Below, in pieces: positions 1-5,881 of a DNA stretch of 11,270 nt. Position 1 is the stretch's first letter, and each line of letters starts with the position of its first letter. The notes below the pieces were generated by a model. The model was not told the DNA's origin and ran no database searches. It saw only the letters and a program-made list of their open reading frames with translations. Source of the DNA: Victivallales bacterium Lenti_02 (GTDB taxonomy: Bacteria > Verrucomicrobiota > Lentisphaeria > Oligosphaerales > Lenti-02); NCBI GenBank assembly GCA_001603055.1, contig LVAZ01000058.1:1-11270 (forward strand), given 5' to 3'. Made by a program: the position numbers and the translations under genes.

Positions 1-582
1 GTCGAGATCGAGTTCGGCGAAGAACGCTTCGTCGCTCAGCAGCGGGCCGGGGCGGGGGGGATCGTGGATCAGGCGGAACTCGTCGAGATGAAGGTCGGTA
101 TCCGGTTGCGGGATGCAGCCCCAGCCGCTGGCGGTGAAGGAGATGCCGTCGATCTGGTCCCAGCCGCGCGGATCGCGGGCCTGGCCCTCCTTGCCGCCGA
201 CGGGGAAGGTGAACTCGCGCCAGCCGGTGAAGTTGAGCCGGATGGGGAACCCCCAGTAGTCCATGCCCTCGGTCGCCTCGTTCTCGCTGTGGATGATGAG
301 CATGCAGCGGGCGTTGCTGGCCGCGGCGTTGTGCAGCCAGAAGCGGAGGAGATGGTGGCCGGACCAGTCGCGGGGCAGGTCGTCGAGCCGGAAGGAGCTG
401 TGCTCCGGATGGTTGCGCCAGCGCACGCTGGCCTCGCCCGCTTGTTTCAAGTCGCGGGAGAGTTCCAGGCCGACGAGGCCCCTGGTGTCCTCGCAGTCCC
501 AGAGCGGGAGGTCGGGCAGGGGGGCGGCCCCGAGGGCGAGCGACGCGGCGAGCAGGGCACACAGCGGGAGAATAGGGCGCAT
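1..582 (-). CDS. Secreted protein, N-terminal part; probable heparinase II/III-type polysaccharide-degrading enzyme (runs off the window)
   Basis: Reading the minus strand from the ATG at 582-580 gives 194 codons with no stop before the window edge, so the C-terminal part is missing. AGGAA lies 8 nt before the ATG. Residues 1 to about 20 form a signal peptide (Arg2, then a Leu/Ala-rich core ending LALGAA), so the protein is exported. The rest looks like a beta-sandwich, carbohydrate-binding-like domain with many aromatic residues: RFWLHN near residue 85, MDYWGFPIRLNFTGWREF near 115-132, then a WDQIDGISFTASGW segment and a DLHLDEFRL strand. From memory, this segment precedes the catalytic part of heparinase II/III-family proteins in PVC bacteria, and the final LSDEAFFAELDLD resembles the linker to that part. 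The enzymatic region is not visible, so the family call is inference. A generic secreted domain protein is the alternative. Confidence 0.6.
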   Translation of the reverse strand, partial: MRPILPLCALLAASLALGAAPLPDLPLWDCEDTRGLVGLELSRDLKQAGEASVRWRNHPEHSSFRLDDLPRDWSGHHLLRFWLHNAAASNARCMLIIHSENEATEGMDYWGFPIRLNFTGWREFTFPVGGKEGQARDPRGWDQIDGISFTASGWGCIPQPDTDLHLDEFRLIHDPPRPGPLLSDEAFFAELDLD

Positions 583-602
583 GGCACGGGTTCCTGGAAA
601 CA

Positions 603-630
603 TTTCATATTCCGCAGCGTCAACTATAGT
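603..630 (+). promoter_or_regulatory. Candidate promoter for the DJ-1-like gene, possibly bidirectional
   Basis: TATAGT at 625-630 is a good -10 box; TTTCAT at 603-608, 16 nt upstream, is a poor -35. The -10 sits in ACTATAGT (623-630), which is its own reverse complement, so it could also serve the divergent secreted-protein gene starting at 582. The -35 on that strand is also weak. TATAGT recurs before ilvB with a much better -35. Confidence 0.35.
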
Positions 631-684
631 CGGCACGAGGCTCCTTACCCAGCGTTCCGCCTCGGCAAAATGGAGGTATTCGTC

Positions 685-1239
685 ATGTCTGCTCCCCATG
701 TGGCAGTTTGTTTCGCTCCCGGTTTCGAGGAGATCGAGGCCATCACCATCGTCGATGTGCTCCGTCGCGGCGGGGTCTCGGTCACCATGGCCAGCATCGA
801 CGACGAGGAATGGGTCATGGGCGCGCACGATATTCCGGTGCGGGTCGACGCTTGGCTGGCGAATCTCGATCCGGCGGATTTCGCGATGGTGGTGCTGCCC
901 GGCGGCATGCCCGGCTCCGAGCACCTGAAGAACAGCGATCTGGTGCAGGGCTTCGTCCGCAGCGTCTGGGATCAGGGGGGGCATGCCTGCGCCATCTGCG
1001 CCGCCCCCATCGCCCTGCATGCGGCGGGCCTGCTCGAGGAACGGCAGGCGACCAGCTACCCCGGCGTCGCGGAGCAGCTTTCCGGCGTGCTCTACCTCGA
1101 GGACGACGTGGTCTGCGACACCCGGCTGGTCACCAGCCGCGGGCCGGGCACCGCGCTCGCCTTCTCCCTGCGCCTGCTCGAGGAACTCGGTCTGGCGGAC
1201 CAGGCCGCCAAGCTCCGCGAGGGCATGCTGACGAAGTAG
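685..1239 (+). CDS. DJ-1/PfpI family protein (class I glutamine amidotransferase-like fold)
   Basis: 184 residues, the usual size of single-domain DJ-1/PfpI proteins. Visible hallmarks are the N-terminal FAPGFEEIEA segment with the conserved acidic residue Glu18, the VVLPGG turn at about 69-74, the nucleophile elbow CAICAAP with candidate Cys105, and a C-terminal TSRGPGTALAF stretch that matches human DJ-1 closely. Members act as deglycases/glyoxalases, redox-protective chaperones or thiazole-synthesis-associated proteins; sequence alone does not decide which. The start at 685 is preferred because GGAGG at 672-676 lies 8 nt upstream. An in-frame ATG at 670 overlaps the region of that ribosome site and has none of its own. 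The reading frame stays open further upstream, but that stretch is antisense to the secreted-protein gene. The protein has no signal peptide and is likely cytoplasmic. Its stop lies 6 bp from the stop of the convergent pseudopilin gene. Confidence 0.9.
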   Translation: MSAPHVAVCFAPGFEEIEAITIVDVLRRGGVSVTMASIDDEEWVMGAHDIPVRVDAWLANLDPADFAMVVLPGGMPGSEHLKNSDLVQGFVRSVWDQGGHACAICAAPIALHAAGLLEERQATSYPGVAEQLSGVLYLEDDVVCDTRLVTSRGPGTALAFSLRLLEELGLADQAAKLREGMLTK

Positions 1240-1245
1240 TCTCTC

Positions 1246-1878
1246 CTACCGACCGTGCAGGGTATAGTCCTGATTGCGGGTGGCGGGGAGGCTCTCGGCG
1301 TGCCCGTCGAAGAACAGGGCGTTGAACATCTTGTTGTGACGCCCCGTGGGATGGGGACCGCAGATGGCCCCGTCGGAGGCGCGGCCCCAGGGCCGCTTGA
1401 TGAAGGCCCAGCCGGTCTCGCTGATTTCGGAAATGGCCATGGTGGAGGACGGCTTGGTGATGTCGGGCTGCTGCTTGCGCATCGAGTCGCAGGCGATGCC
1501 GTAGGCGCCGGGCCAACTGTCGATGCCGGGATACAGGTTCCAGGCGTCGTACTTGCCGTTGTAGGCCTTGACGGTCTGCGAACTGGGGCAGTTGTAGACG
1601 TTGACGGCGTTGACGTAGGGGTAGAGCAGGTACATCCAGCAGCGGCGGTTGGAGCTGGGCGGGTTGAGGTCGGTGGCGCAGCGGTCCGGGTAGCGGAGAT
1701 TGTCCTGCGAGTACATCATGACGGCGGTGCCCAACTGCTTCAGATTGCTGGTGCAGTTGATGGCGCGAGCCTTCTCCCGGGCCTGCTGCAGAGCGGGCAG
1801 CAGCATCGAGGCCAGGATCGCGATGATCGCGATGACCACCAGCAGTTCGATCAGGGTGAAACGGTTCCGTCGTGGCAT
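1246..1878 (-). CDS. Type II secretion pseudopilin-like protein with prepilin N-terminus and H-x9-DG motif
   Basis: 210 residues. It has a short basic leader (MPRRNR) followed by FTLIELLVVIAIIAILASML, a classic type IV prepilin/pseudopilin helix with Glu at +5 of the predicted mature protein. A charged amphipathic segment (QQAREKARAINCTSNLKQLG, 31-50) and a mostly polar globular domain follow. Near the C-terminus His181, nine residues, then Asp-Gly (191-192) form the H-x9-DG signature of the large DUF1559-like families in PVC bacteria. Residue -1 to the predicted peptidase site is Arg6, not the usual Gly. The protein would sit in the inner membrane or on the surface; its partners are unknown. 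GGAG lies 6 nt before the ATG, and a strong promoter lies at 1940-1968. A longer in-frame reading upstream (to 2208) would run through this promoter and into antisense serA, so it is rejected. The gene stands alone. Confidence 0.9.
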   Translation of the reverse strand: MPRRNRFTLIELLVVIAIIAILASMLLPALQQAREKARAINCTSNLKQLGTAVMMYSQDNLRYPDRCATDLNPPSSNRRCWMYLLYPYVNAVNVYNCPSSQTVKAYNGKYDAWNLYPGIDSWPGAYGIACDSMRKQQPDITKPSSTMAISEISETGWAFIKRPWGRASDGAICGPHPTGRHNKMFNALFFDGHAESLPATRNQDYTLHGR

Positions 1879-1939
1879 GTGCGTCTCCTTCTGGTTGTGA
1901 TGGCCGGGCTTCTCGCGCCGACATTTGTCTTCTTTTGGA

Positions 1940-1968
1940 AGAATAGGCGATGGGGCGGGTCGTTTCAA
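1940..1968 (-). promoter_or_regulatory. Sigma-70-type promoter for the pseudopilin gene
   Basis: On the minus strand TTGAAA (1968-1963) and TATTCT (1945-1940) are separated by exactly 17 nt. Transcription would begin near 1933, giving an untranslated leader of about 55 nt before the ATG at 1878. Confidence 0.6.
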
Positions 1969-2038
1969 ACAATTTTCACACTTTTCCCTGGGTTTAGCCG
2001 GTTGGCCGGGGATTTTCACGGCGGCGCGGGAATAGATA

Positions 2039-2068
2039 TTGAAGTATCGAATGGTCGGGGCATAGTAT
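2039..2068 (+). promoter_or_regulatory. Candidate promoter for serA
   Basis: TTGAAG at 2039-2044 and TAGTAT at 2063-2068 are separated by 18 nt; CATAGT at 2061-2066 with a 16-nt spacer is an alternative -10. The predicted transcript has a GC-rich leader of about 70 nt with small potential hairpins (GTCGC at the start of the leader could pair with a later GCGAC). I see no leader peptide or known riboswitch pattern there. Confidence 0.45.
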
Positions 2069-2146
2069 TCCCGTCGCCGCGATCTCCGCGACCGGGTTCC
2101 GGTTTCGGGAGGGGATCGGCGGCCGACCAACCCCCTGGAGGCAATC

Positions 2147-3712
2147 ATGAAGAACGTGCTGATTCCGACCAAGCTGGATTCCGTGGCCAAGGACATTCTG
2201 GAGAGCAAGGGCTACTCCGTGATCCAGGATGCGGAAACGTCGCTGGCGGAGTTGGCGGTCCGCCATCCCGACACCGAGGCCTTGATTGTGCGCAGCGAGA
2301 AGGTGACGGCGGAGGTGGTGGACTCGCTGCCCAATCTGAAGCTGGTGATCCGGGCGGGCGCGGGCTACGACAACATCGACACCCGCTACTGCCGCCGGCA
2401 GGGCGTGGACGTGATGAACACCCCCGGGGCCAACGCGAACGGCGTGGCCGAGGAGGTCTTCGCCCTGGCCCTGGCCGCCTACCGGCACGTGCCCGAGGGC
2501 GACCGTTCCACCCGCGCGGGCCAGTGGGAGAAAACCAAGTTCATGGGCCGCGAGCTGACGGGCAAGACCCTCGGCATCGTCGGTCTGGGCAACATCGGCC
2601 AGTTGGTGGCGAAACGTTCGCAGGGCTTCGAGATGCGCCTGCTCGGCTTCGACCCGATCATTTCCCAGGAGAAGGCCGCCGAAGTGGGGGTCAAGCTGGT
2701 CTCCCTCGAACAGCTCTTCGCCGAGTCGGACATTGTCAGCCTGCACGTTCCCGAGAACGACGAGACCCGGGGCATGGTGAACACCTCCCTGCTCTCGATC
2801 ATGAAGGAAGGCGCGATGATCGTCAACTGCGCGCGGGCCGGGATCATCAACGAGGACGACCTGCGGGCGATCAAGCCGCGCAAGAAACTGCTGTTCTGCA
2901 ACGACGTGTATCCGGCCGACAAACCGGGCCCGAAGAGCGTGGCCGACATGGCCGACGTGCTCCTCCCCCATCTCGGCGCCAACACCCGCGAGGCCAACTA
3001 CAACGCCGCCCGGCGCGCGGGCGAGCAACTGGTCGAGTATGCCGAGCAGGGCGTCACCAAGTACGTCGTCAACAAGGGCGTGCCGGAGCAGCTCGACGAG
3101 CGCTACCAGCGCCTGGCCTACTACATCGCCACGGTCGCCCGCCGCTATCTGGGCGACGGGGCCTCCATCGAGCAGCTCAAATGCAGCTTCTACGGCGAGC
3201 TGCACACCTTCGCCCAGTGGTTCCTGCCCCCGATCTGCGCCGCTCTGTCCCGCGATTTCGACGCCAGTCAGGACCCGGAGGAGGCCGAGGGCCATCTCAG
3301 CGCGCGCGGCATCGCGGTGGAAATCCGCGCCACCGACGAGTCCAAGGACTACGGCAGCTCGATGACCATCGACCTGTTCGGCAGCGGCGCCCGCCGGGTC
3401 AGCGTCCGCGGCACCATCGCCGAGGGCAATCTGGTCGTCTCGCGCATCAACGACTTCGACAAGCTGTATCTCGAGGCCAAGGGGCACAGCCTGGTGGTGG
3501 TCTACAAGGACCGGCCCGGCGTGCTGGCCCGGGTGACCGGGGTCTGCGCCGAACTGGGCATCAACATCGACGAGATCCGCTCCCTGCGCGATCCCAGCGA
3601 AGTCAACTCCATCGCCATTCTCCGCACCAACCGGGTCCTCCCCGCCGAAGCGGTCGCCAAAGTCGCCCAGACGGTCACGCCGGAAGTGATTTTCACTCTT
3701 TCCCTGGCGTGA
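2147..3712 (+). CDS. serA: D-3-phosphoglycerate dehydrogenase with C-terminal ACT domain
   Basis: 521 residues, the long SerA form. It oxidises 3-phosphoglycerate with NAD+, the first step of serine synthesis, in the cytoplasm. The substrate-binding half (1 to about 100) has VRSEKV (48-53) and RAGAGYDNID (69-78). The NAD-binding domain has the Rossmann loop GLGNIG (146-151) followed by Asp169. Catalytic residues include Arg230 in NCARAG and His275 in LLPHLGANT. At the place where most homologues carry the catalytic Glu (DVFxxEP), this one reads DVYPADKPGP, with Asp258. Residues 315-440 match the intervening allosteric-substrate-binding-like domain (IEQLKCSFYGEL), and 448-521 is an ACT domain (DRPGVL, GINI) that usually binds serine for feedback control. 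GGAGG at 2137-2141 lies 5 nt before the start. The gene has its own candidate promoter, and ilvB follows with a separate promoter just past the stop. Confidence 0.88.
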   Translation: MKNVLIPTKLDSVAKDILESKGYSVIQDAETSLAELAVRHPDTEALIVRSEKVTAEVVDSLPNLKLVIRAGAGYDNIDTRYCRRQGVDVMNTPGANANGVAEEVFALALAAYRHVPEGDRSTRAGQWEKTKFMGRELTGKTLGIVGLGNIGQLVAKRSQGFEMRLLGFDPIISQEKAAEVGVKLVSLEQLFAESDIVSLHVPENDETRGMVNTSLLSIMKEGAMIVNCARAGIINEDDLRAIKPRKKLLFCNDVYPADKPGPKSVADMADVLLPHLGANTREANYNAARRAGEQLVEYAEQGVTKYVVNKGVPEQLDERYQRLAYYIATVARRYLGDGASIEQLKCSFYGELHTFAQWFLPPICAALSRDFDASQDPEEAEGHLSARGIAVEIRATDESKDYGSSMTIDLFGSGARRVSVRGTIAEGNLVVSRINDFDKLYLEAKGHSLVVVYKDRPGVLARVTGVCAELGINIDEIRSLRDPSEVNSIAILRTNRVLPAEAVAKVAQTVTPEVIFTLSLA

Positions 3713-3714
3713 AT

Positions 3715-3743
3715 TTGCATCGGTGTCCGAAGTGCGCTATAGT
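3715..3743 (+). promoter_or_regulatory. Sigma-70-type promoter of the ilvB attenuator/operon
   Basis: TTGCAT (3715-3720) and TATAGT (3738-3743) have a 17-nt spacer, the best promoter in the window. It begins 2 nt after the serA stop. Transcription would start near 3750, about 23 nt before the leader-peptide start codon. Confidence 0.65.
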
Positions 3744-3750
3744 CAGCGCA
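3733..3750 (+). promoter_or_regulatory. Inverted repeat over the ilvB -10 box; candidate operator
   Basis: TGCGCT (3733-3738) and AGCGCA (3745-3750) are exact reverse complements around a 6-nt centre that includes most of the -10. A repressor bound here would block the polymerase. No regulator gene is in the window, so the role is a guess. Confidence 0.3.
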
Positions 3751-3772
3751 AGTTCAGAAACAGGATATTTCC

Positions 3773-3844
3773 GTGAAACACTGCCGGATTAGCGTAGTCC
3801 TTGTACTTCCTGGAGCGGTGAAGGCCGCGCCGGGGGGTTGCTGA
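3773..3844 (+). CDS. Leader peptide of the ilvB attenuator, copy 1 (23 aa)
   Basis: A GTG start (AGGA 7 nt upstream at 3762-3765) opens 23 codons ending in TGA. Residues 6-12 read ISVVLVL: one Ile, three Val and two Leu in seven codons. This is the pattern expected of a leader that measures charged branched-chain tRNAs. The C-terminal half, LPGAVKAAPG (12-21), is shared with the second copy at 5737-5808. It lies on the RNA hairpin at 3809-3834, so its conservation may reflect RNA pairing, not peptide function. It lies between a good promoter and an intrinsic terminator placed before ilvB. It has no similarity to a named protein and is too short for most gene callers. Translation is inferred, not shown. 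Confidence 0.75.
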   Translation: MKHCRISVVLVLPGAVKAAPGGC

Positions 3845-3925
3845 GCATCGGCTCGCGACGCTAACCGACACCCCCCCCGAAGCGCAAGCGCCATCGCCGC
3901 TCCCCCCGGCGATGGCGCTTTTTTT
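3785..3925 (+). promoter_or_regulatory. Transcription attenuator upstream of ilvB, copy 1 (leader hairpins and antiterminator pairings)
   Basis: Several mutually exclusive pairings are visible. Hairpin P1 (3809-3834) pairs CCTGG with CCGGG and GCGGT with GCCGC around a GAAG loop. An outer stem pairs CGG-TTAGCGT (3785-3795, A3788 bulged), which covers the Arg-Ile-Ser-Val codons, with ACGCTAACCG (3858-3867), enclosing P1. Two alternatives would break the terminator: 3813-3821 with 3894-3902 (9 bp, one G-U), or CGCCGGGGGG at 3828-3837 with CCCCCCGGCG at 3902-3911 (10 bp, perfect). In the usual ribosome-mediated scheme, stalling at Val/Leu codons 3794-3808 would cover the 5' arm of P1 and free the 3' arm to disrupt the terminator. 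Completing the peptide would cover the 3' arm and allow termination. Which pairing is used is inference. Confidence 0.7.
3886..3925 (+). terminator. Intrinsic terminator of the ilvB attenuator, copy 1
   Basis: AAGCGCCATCGCCG (3886-3899) pairs perfectly over 14 bp with CGGCGATGGCGCTT (3907-3920) across a 7-nt loop. Seven T (3919-3925) follow. It lies 41 nt after the leader stop and 51 nt before the ilvB start, so it must be overridden for ilvB to be expressed. Confidence 0.9.
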
Positions 3926-3976
3926 GTCTACACGAATTCCCGATTGTCCATACGAACCCCCAAGGAGACCCAGACG

Positions 3977-5710
3977 ATGCCCGAGCAAACCAAAACCTTG
4001 CCCGCCAACCGTCGCCCGGACGGCACCACGACCATGCGGGGCGCGGAGATTGTGGTCCGCGCCCTCGAACGCGAAGGCGTCGAGGTGGTCTTCGCCTATC
4101 CGGGCGGTGCCTCGATGGAAATCCACCAGTATCTGACCGCGTCCCCGATCCGCACGATCCTGCCCCGGCATGAGCAGGGCGGCGCCTTCTCCGCCGCCGG
4201 CTACGCCCGGGTCACCGGCAAGGCCGGCGTCTGCATGGCCACCAGCGGCCCCGGCGCCACCAATTTGGTCACCAGCATCGCCGACGCCTACATGGATTCG
4301 GTGCCGCTGGTCGCGATCACCGGCCAGGTGCCGCAGAAGCTCATCGGCAAGAACGCCTTCCAGGAGACGGACATCATCGGCATCACCCGCCCGGTGGTCA
4401 AGCACAGTTTCCTGGTCCTGGACGTGAACGACATCGCCCGGGTCATCGCCGAGGCCTTCCATATCGCCACCACCGGCCGTCCCGGCCCGGTGGTGATCGA
4501 CCTGCCCAAGGACGTCCAGCAGCAGAGCTGCGTCCCCGAGTTCGTCGACCAGCCCCGGCCCCGCGCCTACAAGCTGCCGGGCCAGGTTCCCGCCCAGGCG
4601 GTCGCCGACCTGCGCGCCGCCATCGAGAAGTGCGAGCGTCCCTGCCTCTACGTGGGCGGCGGCATCATGATCGCCGAGGCCGCCGGGGAGCTGTTGCAGT
4701 TCGCGGAGAGCTACAACATCCCGGTGGTCACCTCGCTGATGGGCGTCGGCGCCTTCCCGGAACGGCACCCCCTCGCGCTCAAATGGCCGGGCATGCACGG
4801 CAACTACTACGCCAACTACACCATCAACGAATGCGACCTGCTCATCGGCATCGGCGTCCGCTACGACGACCGCGTGACCGGCAACGTCGCCACCTTCGCC
4901 ACCGGCGCGACCATCGTCCACGTGGACATCGATCCCTCCGAGATCAACAAGAACAAGCACGCGGACATCGCCGCCGTCTGCGACGCCAAGGCGTTCCTCC
5001 AGGCCATGCTGCCCAACCCCATCCGCAAGGACTACACGGCCTGGCACGAGCAGATTCGCCAGTGGAAGGCCGCGCACCCGCTGCGCGTCCCCGAGAGCGA
5101 CCAGATTCAGCCCCAGTTCGTCATCAGCGAACTGGACCGGCTCACCGACGGCGAGGCCACCATCGTCACCGGCGTGGGCCAGCACCAGATGTGGTCCGCC
5201 CAGTTCTACCGCTTCCGCCGCCCGCGCCAGTTGCTCACCTCCGGCGGCCTCGGCACCATGGGCTTCGGCCTGCCCTCCGCCATCGGCGCCAAGATCGCCC
5301 GGCCCGAAGAGGAAGTCGTCCTGATCGACGGCGACGGCAGTTTCCAGATGAACATCCAGGAGCTGGGCACCGTCCACTGCGAGGACGTGCCGATCAAGAT
5401 GATCATCATGAACAACCAGCACCTCGGCATGGTGGCCCAGTGGGAGGACCGCTTCTACAACGGCGTCCGCGGCAACACCGTGCTCAGCAGCTCGCACGCC
5501 AAGAAGCCCTACCCCGACTTCGTGAAGATCGCCGAGGGCTACCAGGTCAAGGGGCGCCATGTCTGGACCAAGGACGAACTCGAGGACGCGATCAAGGAGA
5601 TGCTCGCCAGCACCGAGCCCTTCCTGCTCGACATCCATGTGATCTACCAGGAGCACGTGCTGCCCATGATCCCCGCCGGCGGCACCCATCGCGACATCAT
5701 GACCGAGTAG
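3977..5710 (+). CDS. ilvB: Acetolactate synthase large (catalytic) subunit
   Basis: 577 residues, full length for IlvB. It is a TPP-, FAD- and Mg-dependent cytoplasmic enzyme that condenses two pyruvates, or pyruvate with 2-oxobutyrate, as the first common step to valine, leucine and isoleucine. The PYR domain (about 18-185) carries the catalytic Glu66 in LPRHEQGG, TSGPGATNL and GRPGPVVIDLPKDVQ. A central domain (about 200-345) has the nucleotide-fold motif VHVDIDPSEINKN. The PP domain has GQHQMW, LGTMGFGLPSAIGAK and the TPP motif GDGS (452-455) running to NN (479-480). The C-terminus HVLPMIPAGGTHRDIM is typical of the biosynthetic enzyme. The start at 3977 is chosen over an in-frame ATG at 3944 because AAGGAGA (3962-3968) precedes it and the same site-plus-start recurs before the second copy. 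An attenuator controls it; no ilvN follows. Confidence 0.95.
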   Translation: MPEQTKTLPANRRPDGTTTMRGAEIVVRALEREGVEVVFAYPGGASMEIHQYLTASPIRTILPRHEQGGAFSAAGYARVTGKAGVCMATSGPGATNLVTSIADAYMDSVPLVAITGQVPQKLIGKNAFQETDIIGITRPVVKHSFLVLDVNDIARVIAEAFHIATTGRPGPVVIDLPKDVQQQSCVPEFVDQPRPRAYKLPGQVPAQAVADLRAAIEKCERPCLYVGGGIMIAEAAGELLQFAESYNIPVVTSLMGVGAFPERHPLALKWPGMHGNYYANYTINECDLLIGIGVRYDDRVTGNVATFATGATIVHVDIDPSEINKNKHADIAAVCDAKAFLQAMLPNPIRKDYTAWHEQIRQWKAAHPLRVPESDQIQPQFVISELDRLTDGEATIVTGVGQHQMWSAQFYRFRRPRQLLTSGGLGTMGFGLPSAIGAKIARPEEEVVLIDGDGSFQMNIQELGTVHCEDVPIKMIIMNNQHLGMVAQWEDRFYNGVRGNTVLSSSHAKKPYPDFVKIAEGYQVKGRHVWTKDELEDAIKEMLASTEPFLLDIHVIYQEHVLPMIPAGGTHRDIMTE

Positions 5711-5736
5711 CCAATGCGTACGGCGGACGAATCATC

Positions 5737-5808
5737 GTGAACCCGGACCGGACCAATCTGGTTTCCGTACTTCCCGGAGCGGCGAAGGCCGCGCCGGGGA
5801 GCCGTTGA
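5737..5808 (+). CDS. Leader peptide of the second ilvB attenuator, copy 2 (23 aa)
   Basis: A GTG start opens 23 codons, exactly the length of copy 1. Residues 8-12 read LVSVL, so two Leu and two Val codons occupy the control position, with no Ile. Thirteen of 23 residues match copy 1, mainly LPGA-KAAPG over the hairpin. The ribosome site is weak (GGA 9 nt upstream). It begins 26 nt after the ilvB stop, and I see no promoter in between, so it is probably reached by transcripts reading through ilvB. Confidence 0.65.
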   Translation: MNPDRTNLVSVLPGAAKAAPGSR

Positions 5809-5881
5809 TCCATCCCGCCGACTGCTCTCCCCCAAGCGCCAGCGCCATCGCCGCAACCATCCGGCGATGGCGCTTTTTTTT
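5750..5881 (+). promoter_or_regulatory. Transcription attenuator, copy 2, upstream of the truncated ilvB
   Basis: P1 (5773-5798) pairs CCCGG with CCGGG and GCGGC with GCCGC around the same GAAG loop. The two changes from copy 1 within the stems (T to C in each part of the 5' arm) replace G-U by G-C pairs, so structure is kept. An outer stem is weaker: GGACCAAT (5750-5757) with GTTGATCC (5804-5811), 7 of 8 pairs. Antiterminator options persist: GCGGCGA (5779-5785) with TCGCCGC (5848-5854), 7 bp; and CGCCGGG (5792-5798) with TCCGGCG (5860-5866), 6 pairs plus one G-U. This unit may act both as the end of the ilvB transcript and as a starvation-dependent gate to downstream sequence. Confidence 0.6.
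5841..5881 (+). terminator. Intrinsic terminator of the second attenuator
   Basis: AGCGCCATCGCCG (5841-5853) pairs over 13 bp with CGGCGATGGCGCT (5862-5874) across an 8-nt loop, followed by eight T (5874-5881). The stem is identical to that of copy 1 while the loop differs. It is the first terminator after the full ilvB stop. Confidence 0.9.

Noticed and set aside
64..684. Upstream extension of the DJ-1-like protein
   Set aside because: This part is antisense to the secreted-protein gene, which has a clear signal peptide and domain content; GGAGG fixes the start at 685.
1255..3792. A long plus-strand open frame across the pseudopilin gene and serA
   Set aside because: It runs antisense through one sure gene and out of frame through another, with Arg/Gly/Pro-rich low-complexity content.
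3750..3976. A metabolite riboswitch or T-box before ilvB
   Set aside because: I see no T-box sequence or known aptamer core; a translated leader with control codons explains the region better.
3743..5689. A long open frame on the minus strand opposite ilvB
   Set aside because: Its translation is rich in Asp, Gly, Val and His with no domains, typical of the antisense frame of a GC-rich gene, and ilvB is certain on the plus strand.
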